Origin: Prevotellaceae bacterium
GTDB lineage: Bacteria; Bacteroidota; Bacteroidia; Bacteroidales; Bacteroidaceae
Reading direction: 5' to 3'
DNA length: 30,741 bases
Assembly: GCA_015257125.1 (NCBI GenBank)
Contig: JABZKU010000026.1
Span: 1-30,741 of the forward strand
Part shown: positions 23,831-30,722 of the stretch, piece by piece
How positions within the stretch are numbered: position 1 is the first letter of the stretch
Layout: every line of letters starts with the position of its first letter
The notes under the pieces: generated by a model
The model's input: only the letters and a program-made list of their open reading frames with translations
Database searches by the model: none
Told to the model about the DNA's origin: nothing
Position numbers and translations under genes: made by a program

Positions 23831-24867
23831 AGCGTTCCGAGCGTTACTTCGCCGGCCAATGAGGTGTTCATCCGTTCCTTGATCTTCTCGAGATCGGTTT
23901 CGTGACCGAGCAGGAACATGAGTTTCGTCACCACCGCCTCGACCGTCATGTCGCGACCGTTCAGCACCCCGGCTTCAATGAGTCGCAACGAGGTTTCGTA
24001 GCGTCCCATGTCGACGGCGCCCGTGGCGCACTGCGAGGTATTGACAATCACCACCCCGCGACGGCTCATTTCGTTCAGTCGCTCGTAGAGCCACGGTTTG
24101 CGCGGCGCATTGCCGGCACCGTAGGTCTTCAGCACCAAGCCGCGCAGACCGGGAATTTCCGAAACGGCGCCCACCACTTCCTCACAGATGCCGGGGAAGA
24201 GCGTAAGAATCGCCACATGCGTGTCGAGCTGATAGACCGGGCGAAACGGTTCGACCGCGGGACGGCGCAGGATGTAGGGTTCCTCAAAGCGAATGTGGAT
24301 ACCGGCATGCGCCAAGGCCGGGTAGTTGTAGGAGCGAAAGGCATTGAACCCTTCCGAGTTGATCTTCGTCGTTCGGTTGCCGCGCAACAGCCGATTTTCG
24401 AAAAAGATGCACACTTCCGGCACCACCGGCGTGCCGTCGGCATGGCGCGCTGCGGCGATTTCGATGCCGGTGAGCAAATTTTCCTTCCCGTCGGTGCGCA
24501 ACTGCCCGAGGGGCAACTGACTGCCGGTGACCACGACGGGCTTGGCCAAATTTTCGAGCATAAAGCTCAAGGCCGAAGCCGTGAAAGCCATGGTGTCCGT
24601 ACCGTGAAGCAAAACAAAACCGTCGTAGCGATCATAGTTTTGCGCAATGATCTCAACCATGCGACACCAATCCTTCGGTTCCATGTCCGAGGAGTCGATG
24701 GGCGGACCGAAAGTCACGGTGTCGATCTCGTAGTGAAAGCGATCCAACTCCGGCACAAAGTTGCGGATGTGTTCCCAATCGAAAGCCTCGAGCGCCCCGG
24801 TAACAGGATTCTCGAGCATACCGATGGTTCCGCCGGTGTAGATGATGAGTATGCGGGGTGCGTTCAT
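23827..24867 (-). CDS. ansA: Type I L-asparaginase
   Basis: The enzyme hydrolyses asparagine to aspartate and ammonia. The 346-residue protein has no signal peptide, which fits the cytoplasmic type I. Catalytic residues are visible: Thr14 in IYTGGTIGM, Thr90-Asp91 in LLHGTDTMAFTASALSFML, and Lys168 in ENRLLRGNRTTK. KTYGAGNAP and NTSQCATGAVDMGRYE are also typical. It is the first gene of the minus-strand run and overlaps the binding-protein gene by 4 nt. A TAAATTTG box lies 18 nt upstream. Confidence 0.95.
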   Translation of the reverse strand: MNAPRILIIYTGGTIGMLENPVTGALEAFDWEHIRNFVPELDRFHYEIDTVTFGPPIDSSDMEPKDWCRMVEIIAQNYDRYDGFVLLHGTDTMAFTASALSFMLENLAKPVVVTGSQLPLGQLRTDGKENLLTGIEIAAARHADGTPVVPEVCIFFENRLLRGNRTTKINSEGFNAFRSYNYPALAHAGIHIRFEEPYILRRPAVEPFRPVYQLDTHVAILTLFPGICEEVVGAVSEIPGLRGLVLKTYGAGNAPRKPWLYERLNEMSRRGVVIVNTSQCATGAVDMGRYETSLRLIEAGVLNGRDMTVEAVVTKLMFLLGHETDLEKIKERMNTSLAGEVTLGTL

Positions 24868-24884
24868 AAGCTATGCTTTGACGG

Positions 24885-24892
24885 CAAATTTA
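24885..24892 (-). promoter_or_regulatory. -7 box of the asparaginase-led gene run
   Basis: On the minus strand the sequence reads TAAATTTG, 18 nt ahead of the ATG at 24867. No TTG is seen at the usual distance. Confidence 0.55.
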
Positions 24893-25044
24893 CGAAAATA
24901 ATTTGACATGCCGAGGTGCCGGGACTGCGTTTTTCGCCCCAATCGGTACCCCTTTTTCGTCCCGTCGACAACGACATTTTTTCTCCTATCCTCCTCGCCG
25001 TGCACTAAACCGCGCGCAGCACGCCGCACTTCCGAAAAATATCG

Positions 25045-25052
25045 TATCTTTG
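25045..25052 (+). promoter_or_regulatory. -7 box of hflX
   Basis: TATCTTTG matches the consensus and leaves a leader of about 55-60 nt to the ATG at 25117. It is divergent from the asparaginase promoter 150 nt away. Confidence 0.6.
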
Positions 25053-25116
25053 TCGCACCACGTGCCACACGGCACCCCCTCCACGAGGGTAAAACTTCAG
25101 CATCCTACGCTCTATT

Positions 25117-26475
25117 ATGAAAGAATTTATTCAATCTGAAGCCCGCGCCGAAACGGCTGTACTGGTGGCGCTGATCACCAAAACGCAGGACGAACGGAAA
25201 ACGGACGAATATCTCGACGAACTTGAGTTTCTCGCCGAAACGGCGGGGGCACTCACCGTACGCCGATTCACCCAACGCGCCGACGGCCCCAGCAGTGTGA
25301 CCTATGTCGGCAAGGGCAAACTCGAAGAAATACGCCAATACATCGAAGACTGCGAACAGGCGGCCGAAGAAGCGGAGAAAGATCCGCTCTGGCCGGCCGA
25401 CGAGGAGAAGCCTCAGCCCGTGGGCATGGTGATCTTCGACGACGAACTCTCTGCCAAACAGCTCCGCAACATCGAAGCCGTGCTGCAGGTCAAGATTCTC
25501 GACCGCACCTCGCTCATCCTCGACATCTTCGCCATGCGCGCCCAAACCGCCAATGCCAAAACGCAGGTAGAGTTGGCACAATATCGCTACATGCTCCCCC
25601 GCCTGCAGCGCCTGTGGACGCACCTTGAGCGTCAAGGCGGTGGATCCGGTGGCGCCGGCGGTGGCAAAGGCGGCAGCGTGGGACTGCGCGGCCCCGGTGA
25701 AACGCAGCTCGAAATGGACCGCCGTATCATCCTCAACCGCATGTCGCTCCTCAAAGAACGACTCGCCGAAATCGACAAGCAAAAGCGCACGCAACGACAA
25801 AATCGCGGCAAAATGGTGCGCGTGGCGCTCGTCGGCTACACCAACGTGGGCAAATCGACCCTCCTCAACCTGCTTTCGAAGAGCGAGGTCTTTGCCGAAA
25901 ACAAACTCTTCGCCACCCTCGACACGACGGTGCGCAAGGTCGTAGTGAGCAACCTCCCCTTCCTGCTGGCCGACACGGTGGGTTTCATCCGCAAGCTCCC
26001 GACCGACTTGGTCGAGTCGTTCAAATCGACCCTCGACGAGACGCGCGAAGCCGACCTGCTCGTGCATGTGGTCGACGTGAGCCACCCGGACTTCGAGGAA
26101 CAGATCGAAGTGGTGGATCGTACGCTCTGCGACTTGGGATGCGCCGACAAACCGCAGATTCTCATTTTCAACAAGATGGATGCCTACACCTTCACGCCGA
26201 AAGATCCGAACGATCTCACCCCGGCGGGCAAGGAAAACATCCCGTTGCCGGAACTCATGCAAACGTGGATGGCACGCGCTGCAGGCACCACCGAAGCGCG
26301 CCACCCGGGCGCCGGCGCGGTGTCGGACGTGATTTTCATTTCGGCGCGACAAAAGCAGAACATCGACGAACTCCGCGAACTCCTCTATTCGCGTGTGCGC
26401 GAACTTCACGTGCAGAAATACCCGTACAACGATTTTCTCTATCAAGAGTATTCGCCCGACGGCGAACCGGTGTGA
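25117..26475 (+). CDS. hflX: Ribosome-associated GTPase HflX
   Basis: The protein splits or rescues stalled ribosomes by binding the 50S subunit. The 452-residue length is in the Bacteroidota range. The N-terminal HflX domain has FLAETAGALTVRRFTQRADGPSSVTYVGKGKLEEI and VIFDDELSAKQLRNIEAVL. A Gly-rich segment precedes GLRGPGETQLEMDRR. G-domain: G1 GYTNVGKST (240-248), switch I region with FATLDTTVRK, G3 DTVGF (286-290) and G4 NKMD (352-355). An insert of about 35 residues after G4, and an acidic stretch at about 80-100, are usual in Bacteroidales forms as I recall them. Single-gene transcript; terminator at 26597. Confidence 0.96.
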   Translation: MKEFIQSEARAETAVLVALITKTQDERKTDEYLDELEFLAETAGALTVRRFTQRADGPSSVTYVGKGKLEEIRQYIEDCEQAAEEAEKDPLWPADEEKPQPVGMVIFDDELSAKQLRNIEAVLQVKILDRTSLILDIFAMRAQTANAKTQVELAQYRYMLPRLQRLWTHLERQGGGSGGAGGGKGGSVGLRGPGETQLEMDRRIILNRMSLLKERLAEIDKQKRTQRQNRGKMVRVALVGYTNVGKSTLLNLLSKSEVFAENKLFATLDTTVRKVVVSNLPFLLADTVGFIRKLPTDLVESFKSTLDETREADLLVHVVDVSHPDFEEQIEVVDRTLCDLGCADKPQILIFNKMDAYTFTPKDPNDLTPAGKENIPLPELMQTWMARAAGTTEARHPGAGAVSDVIFISARQKQNIDELRELLYSRVRELHVQKYPYNDFLYQEYSPDGEPV

Positions 26476-26596
26476 CGCATCGCGCAAAAGCGCGAACTAA
26501 GTAGAAAAATCCCTCGTAAAAAGGCGTTTTTTTTGCGACCTATACTCCGAAATTTGTTGTTTTTACATCGTCAAAAACAAGGTCTTTGATCTCTGA

Positions 26597-26623
26597 GAGT
26601 CCTCGAAAAGGGGACTCTTTTTT
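26597..26623 (+). terminator. Intrinsic terminator downstream of hflX
   Basis: An 8-bp stem (gagtcctc / ggggactc, one G-U pair) with a 5-nt loop is followed by six T. It is about 120 nt after the hflX stop. Confidence 0.8.
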
Positions 26624-26864
26624 ATGTACTCCCGGAATCGCTCGATAGAGCCACCCGTCCTGGCCGCGAGGATAACCTGCGGTATTTTTCATTGATAGGA
26701 TACAGTAAACTCACAAGAGTTAGTTCGTTCTTAGCCTCTAGCGGACACCCGGAGCTGTAAGTCTGCTCTCTGGGGCTCCCTCCCATAATAAAGAGTGATT
26801 ACAACGACGAGTAGACTATAAATCGAGCAGAACATAGGAGGTATCTCTATGCCTCATAGAGGGA
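26624..26864. other. Intergenic boundary between core and AT-rich accessory region
   Basis: No gene is seen. The segment 26750-26790 (cggagctgtaagtctg, ggggctccc) can pair imperfectly. Composition becomes more AT-rich from here to the right edge. This is the probable left edge of an accessory island. Confidence 0.4.
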
Positions 26865-27362
26865 CTATTGGGGATGTTGCTCCAAGAGATGATGAATTTT
26901 ATTGGAGAGATCGCAAAAGATATTTTGAATATCGGCGATATCAACATCAATACAGCAATATCTCTGTTCCTCAAAGTCTTCTGCGATAATCCATGTGTTT
27001 TTTCGTATGTCTTGCAATAAGAAGACATGATAGCCATCAAAGGATTCAGCAGCGTCAACAGTGAGTGGGTATGCATTATATTCATAGTTGCCCGGCCCTC
27101 TTTTCATGTCAAAGTACTGACGTAGCATGTCATCAAAGTCTTTTTTATCTAACCCTTCATCTTGGATGTTCTTTTCGAGGAAAAGTTTGATGTTCTGCTT
27201 TTCAGCATTCAAGCCTCCGAGAAGCAAACCTAACGTGCTAATTAATTCAATATCACCATAAGCCTCCCCATCAATCCAGTAACAAATTCGGCCAAAAGGA
27301 GGGATCGTGTCTAGCAAGGCGTAAAACTCCACCGCAAATATTGTTTTTTCTCCGATGATCAT
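26865..27362 (-). CDS. Putative immunity protein, Imm42-like
   Basis: The soluble protein has 165 residues and no signal. It begins MIIGEKTIFAVEFYALLD, followed by GRICYWIDGEAYGDIELISTLGLLLGGL. The second half has GYHVFLLQDIRKNTWIIAEDFEEQRYCCIDVDIADIQNIFCDLSNKI. The opening MIIG-x5-FA-E, the later WI-G--GD and the size match my memory of the Imm42 family of polymorphic-toxin immunity proteins; this needs a profile search. The gene is AT-rich compared with hflX and close to a transposase remnant, which suggests acquisition. No cognate toxin is adjacent. Confidence 0.65.
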   Translation of the reverse strand: MIIGEKTIFAVEFYALLDTIPPFGRICYWIDGEAYGDIELISTLGLLLGGLNAEKQNIKLFLEKNIQDEGLDKKDFDDMLRQYFDMKRGPGNYEYNAYPLTVDAAESFDGYHVFLLQDIRKNTWIIAEDFEEQRYCCIDVDIADIQNIFCDLSNKIHHLLEQHPQ

Positions 27363-27468
27363 TTCTTCTTATTCGTTCTATTTGGTACAAGATTATATCC
27401 CTTCGGTATAAAATCGTTCTAATTATCCCTCCGGAACATTGGCGTAGAGTCGATCTTCAAGTGCAAAA

Positions 27469-27607
27469 TTAGGCTATTTTTTTGTAGAACTCTCGTTTTG
27501 GTGTTTCAAACTTTAATTTTGGAATGGCTCTACTATTGATTTCTTCTGTATACTCGCAATCTTTGTATCGGCAAGCCCATCGAAGTTGTCGTATTTTGGA
27601 CAATACG
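27469..27607 (-). pseudogene. Transposase C-terminal remnant
   Basis: On the minus strand a 3' fragment of about 43 codons reads KIRQLRWACRYKDCEYTEE, INSRAIPKLKFETPKREFYK, KIA and then stop. The ending N-x-RAIPKL-F-TP--EFYKK resembles the end of DDE transposases (IS30-like endings of the form NRPxxxLxxxTPxExF). An in-frame TAA lies just upstream at about 27615, and nothing earlier of the gene is visible, so the element is mostly lost. Family assignment is tentative. Confidence 0.55.
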
Positions 27608-27735
27608 GCCTGACAAGTTTAGTTGCATTTTAATAGTACCTTTCTGTCATGCGGCATAAGGATCTTCGAAATAGACGACCACCTCCTTATAATTTGTTGC
27701 ACTTCAATCGTGAAAAAGCTCCCATCTCTTTTCAA

Positions 27736-27775
27736 AAACACGGGACGGTTTTCCGAAATCGTCCCGTGTTTTTTC
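27736..27775. terminator. Orphan bidirectional terminator-like hairpin
   Basis: A perfect stem of about 11 bp (aacacgggacg / cgtcccgtgtt) has a T-run on the plus side and an A-run before it, so it can work on both strands. No intact gene directly precedes it on either strand. It may be left from a lost gene, or may shield element C. Confidence 0.75.
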
Positions 27776-27818
27776 TATGCCTTTCGGACACGTTGAAAAA
27801 GCCGGAAATGGGTGTTTT

Positions 27819-28085
27819 CTCGCACACGCGTATACGCGTCGCGCGCCTCAAGCAGTTTCATTTTTCTGCCTTCACCCTTCACCCACAAATCCATCTATCT
27901 GATATTCAACCTATTGCAGGTGAACAAAAGGTGCATTTTTGCCTTCACCGAGGGTGAATACAAAAGGGTGAAGCCTTCACACGCATCATTCTATCCCTCA
28001 ACAAGTTAGGGGCAAAAGGTGAAGTGGTGAAGGAAAAAATCGAAAAACGCCGGACGCGCGCGTATACACGCGCACGCGAGAAGGG
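27819..28085. repeat. Intergenic inverted-repeat element C (GCCTTCACC family, short form)
   Basis: This element of about 267 bp has the same ends as A and B. The left end (27819-27883) has acacgcgtatacgcgt, gcgcgcc, a T-rich stretch and GCCTTCACCCTTCACCC. The right end (28018-28085) has GGTGAAGTGGTGAAGG, AAAAAATCGAAAAACGCCGG and cgcgcgcgtatacacgcgcgc-like sequence. A central imperfect hairpin at 27919-27949 (GGTGAACAAAA / TTTTTGCCTTCACC) matches the perfect one in element A. ATTCAACCTATTGCAGGTGA corresponds to a similar stretch in A and a partly similar one in B. It has one internal module, so it may be the minimal form. No coding frame is supported. Confidence 0.72.
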
Positions 28086-28089
28086 GCTA

Positions 28090-28219
28090 TTTTTTCGGGT
28101 TCATCCGACATTTGGGGTGATGGGTGCAGAAAAGAAGAAAACCGCTGAGCAAATTGTAGATTTCCCTGTGTCTGATCTAAGCATTGTTGCAAATTAGATC
28201 AAACAAAGAACTTAGCGGA
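28090..28219 (-). repeat. Direct repeat copy 1 at a gene 3' end
   Basis: About 125 bp closely match 29366-29492 in the same orientation (about 85% by eye). The strongest block is aagaaaaccgctgagcaaat and its surroundings. On the minus strand each copy begins in the last 10-12 codons of a reading frame, includes a shared TAG stop (28177-28179 here) and runs about 85 nt past it. Confidence 0.8.
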
Positions 28220-28464
28220 GATATACTTCTCCGGATGTCGAATAACCTCCAACGTGGTTGCTCCGGCCTTGAATCCTTCGTCTGCATCATCTCATTAATA
28301 AATGCAGACATTTGTTCTTCTCGGCCTTGATCACGAAAGGTGGCGAGGTGATGGGTAAGTAAGTATTCCAAGTCTTCGGCGACCTCATCTAATGATTTAA
28401 TTGATCCTGCAGCCGCTTTTTCCACCTCACGACGAAAAGCCTTAAATGCGAATACTATTCCTAT
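28177..28464 (-). pseudogene. C-terminal gene fragment, unknown family
   Basis: The open frame of about 95 codons has no ATG. It starts after an in-frame TGA at 28465 and reads FAFKAFRREVEKAAAGSIKS, then LDEVAEDLEYLLTHHLATFR and DQGREEQMSAFINEMMQTKD, ending in SLFDLICNNA. A GTG at 28425 could start an 82-residue product. It is a helical, charged sequence that I do not recognise. Its last codons lie inside the direct repeat. The most likely reading is the 3' remnant of a displaced gene, with a possible short product as the alternative. Confidence 0.5.
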
Positions 28465-28495
28465 TCATGTTACATCAAGCTATTCCATTTTATTT

Positions 28496-28984
28496 TTAAT
28501 GCTCTACCAACCATACACCATCTTTTTTGAGATAGACAATAGGCTCTACATCAAATTTGAAGCCCTCAATTGGAGTACGTTCCTCCCAAATATCGGTTAC
28601 TTCTTCTGTGCTTATTTCAAATCTTGGATCCCTTGAATCATACCAACCCTTATGCCAAACTCTCCTTGGATAAACTTCAAAAAAAGAATCTTCGTTCAAA
28701 GGAGCGACTAAAAGCATCTCATCATTACAATTCTCTATGTATAAGTCAAATCCTCGATATTTGGCAAAAGAGCGAATCTTAAAAGCCCTGATACCTGTAT
28801 TTGGGGGAGCTTCTAATTCATAAGAGATATCTTTCCAAAAAGGACTTCTTATTGTTTTAAACCCATATTCCTCTGCAAAGTTTTTATCTTCTGCAAGATA
28901 TACATATACATCTGATTTACTCGCCATTCGTAACAAATATCCCCCCAGATATCCGTATACTCCTATTGGGTTTATTCGTTTCAT
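28496..28984 (-). CDS. Putative immunity-type protein with an adjacent truncated paralogue
   Basis: The 162-residue soluble protein has no signal. Notable segments are NPIGVYGYLGGYLLRMASKS, AEEYGFKTIRSPFWKDISYE, FAKYRGFDLYIENCNDEMLL and FEVYPRRVWHKGWYDSRDPR. The ending is IWEERTPIEGFKFDVEPIVYLKKDGVWLVEH. Aromatic and acidic residues, small size, AT-rich composition and a duplicated diverging neighbour are typical of polymorphic-toxin immunity genes, but no named family is recognised. Its last 30 codons are about 88% identical in DNA to the truncated copy at 29091. It starts 8 nt after the small ORF at 28993. Confidence 0.72.
   Translation of the reverse strand: MKRINPIGVYGYLGGYLLRMASKSDVYVYLAEDKNFAEEYGFKTIRSPFWKDISYELEAPPNTGIRAFKIRSFAKYRGFDLYIENCNDEMLLVAPLNEDSFFEVYPRRVWHKGWYDSRDPRFEISTEEVTDIWEERTPIEGFKFDVEPIVYLKKDGVWLVEH
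28505..28591 (-). repeat. Duplicated 3' coding segment (copy 1)
   Basis: This segment matches 29117-29203 with about 10 differences in 87 bp. It encodes the IWEERxPIxGFKFDVEPIxY type ending of the two paralogues. Upstream of it the paralogues diverge strongly, so the similarity stops abruptly. Confidence 0.8.
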
Positions 28985-28992
28985 TTGTCTGT

Positions 28993-29094
28993 TTATTCAA
29001 TTGCGTGAAACTTGCCATTTTCAAACACAGCTCTTAGTACCTCTTGTCTATTGCTGTATACTCCCAAAAGTTCTGCTCCATCAAGCAATTTCAT
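28993..29094 (-). CDS. Small ORF (33 aa) between the paralogues
   Basis: The ATG overlaps the stop of the truncated paralogue (ATGA). The peptide reads MKLLDGAELLGVYSNRQEVL and RAVFENGKFHAIE. It ends 8 nt before the next gene. The coupling on both sides suggests translation. It may be a short remnant of a larger immunity-type protein or a real small protein; the sequence is not recognised. Confidence 0.45.
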   Translation of the reverse strand: MKLLDGAELLGVYSNRQEVLRAVFENGKFHAIE

Positions 29095-29365
29095 AAAGTT
29101 GTTTCTTCACTCCCTACCAACCATACGCCATCTTTTTTGAGATAGATAATGGGCTCTACATCAAATTTAAAGCCCTTTATTGGGACACGTTCCTCCCAAA
29201 TACTATCTAATTCAACTTCTTTCACCCTTAAACAAGGGTCGTATCCATGCATAGCGTGGTCTCCCGACATCGTTTGATATTCTATAGATGGGTCTAATAT
29301 TATAGTCTGATCTTCAGTAAGTTCTAAACACTGGCATTTATAGCCTTTATAATTGCAAAAACAAC
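29091..29365 (-). pseudogene. 5'-truncated paralogue of the 28496 gene
   Basis: The frame reads CFCNYKGYKCQCLELTEDQT and continues to MSGDHAMHGYDPCLRVKEVE. It ends with SIWEERVPIKGFKFDVEPII, then YLKKDGVWLVGSEETTL and stop. It aligns with the C-terminal half of the 162-residue protein (FAKYRGFDLYIENC and onward). The 5' half is missing: homology stops at about 29365, exactly where direct repeat copy 2 starts, and an in-frame TGA lies just upstream. An internal ATG at about 29272 could still give about 59 residues. Confidence 0.72.
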
Positions 29366-29492
29366 TTTTTCTGGTTCATCCGACATTTGGAGTGATGCGG
29401 CTCTAAAAAGAAGAAAACCGCTGAGCAAATTGTACATCTCCCTGTGTCTAATCTAAGCATCGTTGTAAACAGACCAAACGAAGAAGCTGACA
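29366..29492 (-). repeat. Direct repeat copy 2 at a gene 3' end
   Basis: The partner of 28090-28219. On the minus strand the frame leading into it ends SFFVWSVYNDA then TAG, matching SLFDLICNNA then TAG in copy 1. This frame is continuous, past one TGA, with the beta-propeller-like gene upstream. The left edge abuts the truncated paralogue. Confidence 0.8.
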
Positions 29493-29560
29493 GAACGAAT
29501 AGCCGATATAATACAACGTATAAGTGCTTTAATCTGGAACAAAGAGGAGCCTGGACGTTT

Positions 29561-30652
29561 TCAACTCTCCCTTTGGAAGATATGCAAGGTATCCTGGAAA
29601 TCCTTGATATACAGCTTACTGCCACTCATATATAAGGGCTGAGGAGCTACGAGATGATTCCCCTTTGCACGGTATTCCTCTTCACTGATGACTTCACCTT
29701 CCCAAACAAGTTTGCGAGTTTTGTAATCAAAGATGCCGACCTTGCGGATTCCGCTGTACTCCCTTTCTTTCTCGCCTAAAAAGGTGAAATAATCTCCTTG
29801 AAGAAGTGGGTGGAACACACTTCGATAACTTCCAATGCCATCGGGATCAGCCTCTCTGAAGATAAAACGATCTATTACCTCAGCCGTACTTGGGTCAATA
29901 GCCTGAAATCCAGAAGAACTAATACCTATAATAGCTTTATCTTCTTCTCGAAGATAACAATGCCCAATGCCTTCAACCATCTTATATTGAGGCTTCTCTT
30001 CGTCTGCGGGATTGCATGAGAGTTGGTATACCGGCTTACCTGTCGTAATATCAAGAGCGATTAGACGGGCGAAGTCAGTCTTAAACCAAAGCAAGCCACC
30101 AACAACACCTAGTATTTTGACAATGCGATCCACTTCCCCGGGCGTGTAGACATGATCTTCACCCAGATCTACTAAGGGGAATGACCAGAGGATATTGCTA
30201 TCTCTATCAATGCGACATACATCCTCTTTATTGAGATTATTATAGGCTATAATTATATCAGTCTCAATATATAACTGATAAGGCATATCTTGCCTTAAGA
30301 TGGGCTTAGCATCAAAAGGTGACATTACATTGAAATACACCAGACAATCATCAGGATCAAAGCGATTACAACCAATATACTCTGTTTCTCTATTAAGTAG
30401 CTTTGTATCAGACTCAATAGACTTTATAAGCGCATTACCTTCATAGAGTTCGAATCTTCCAGCAGAACCATACCACACATAGGTGTACTTGCCTTGCTCC
30501 TGAAATTTTAGAGGAGCCTCTTCACACTCCAATAATGTGTTTCCAAAACGAATGTATCTCTTATCATCTTTTGAGTAAGCGTAGTATCCTGTCTTAGGAT
30601 CAAAACCTGCGACATGCTCAATCTTGGCTATTTTCGTGTATTTTACAGACAT
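29561..30652 (-). CDS. Beta-propeller-like (WD40/PQQ-type) protein, possible immunity protein
   Basis: The 363-residue soluble protein has no signal. Repeating beta-strand blocks alternate short hydrophobic strands with DPKTGYYAYS, DRDSNILWSFPLV, LIALDITTGKPVYQLSCNP, FQAIDPSTAEVIDRFIF and IFDYKTRKLVWEGEV. The D-x-x-TG-x-x-x-W/Y pattern recurs as in PQQ-like and WD40-like blades. Such cytosolic propellers occur beside polymorphic toxins in Bacteroidales and some are annotated as immunity proteins, so that role is possible here but unproven. The gene is AT-rich compared with the core. The same frame continues 36 codons past its TGA to the TAG inside direct repeat copy 2. Confidence 0.75.
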   Translation of the reverse strand: MSVKYTKIAKIEHVAGFDPKTGYYAYSKDDKRYIRFGNTLLECEEAPLKFQEQGKYTYVWYGSAGRFELYEGNALIKSIESDTKLLNRETEYIGCNRFDPDDCLVYFNVMSPFDAKPILRQDMPYQLYIETDIIIAYNNLNKEDVCRIDRDSNILWSFPLVDLGEDHVYTPGEVDRIVKILGVVGGLLWFKTDFARLIALDITTGKPVYQLSCNPADEEKPQYKMVEGIGHCYLREEDKAIIGISSSGFQAIDPSTAEVIDRFIFREADPDGIGSYRSVFHPLLQGDYFTFLGEKEREYSGIRKVGIFDYKTRKLVWEGEVISEEEYRAKGNHLVAPQPLYMSGSKLYIKDFQDTLHIFQRES

Positions 30653-30668
30653 GCTTAGTATGTTAGAA

Positions 30669-30722
30669 TTACGACATTAGGGAAGTTTTTGACATGAGAT
30701 CCACTTGAACGCCCTTGGACAT
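30669..30722 (-). CDS. Tiny ORF (17 aa) with a perfect Shine-Dalgarno
   Basis: On the minus strand AAAGGAGGTG lies about 7 nt ahead of an ATG at 30722. The frame reads MSKGVQVDLMSKTSLMS then TAA, 16 nt before the propeller gene. Such a strong ribosome-binding site is unusual in Bacteroidota. It could be a leader peptide for the next gene or the broken 5' end of a lost gene. Confidence 0.3.
   Translation of the reverse strand: MSKGVQVDLMSKTSLMS

Larger units (their letters stand above)
27363..27818. other. Intergenic region with transposase remnant and terminator
   Basis: Besides the remnant at 27469-27607 and the hairpin at 27736-27775, nothing coding is supported. Short frames here lack recognisable features. 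Confidence 0.4.

Noticed and set aside
24867..25117. Riboswitch (cobalamin or other) before the asparaginase/uptake genes
   Set aside because: The leader on that side is under 20 nt from the promoter-like box, and no B12-box-like sequence is seen.
27649..27957. 102-codon plus-strand frame
   Set aside because: It runs through a terminator hairpin and into element C and has no protein-like features.
29444..29635. Plus-strand 63-codon frame across direct repeat copy 2
   Set aside because: It is antisense to the propeller gene end, and the matching frame in copy 1 is stopped after the shared segment.
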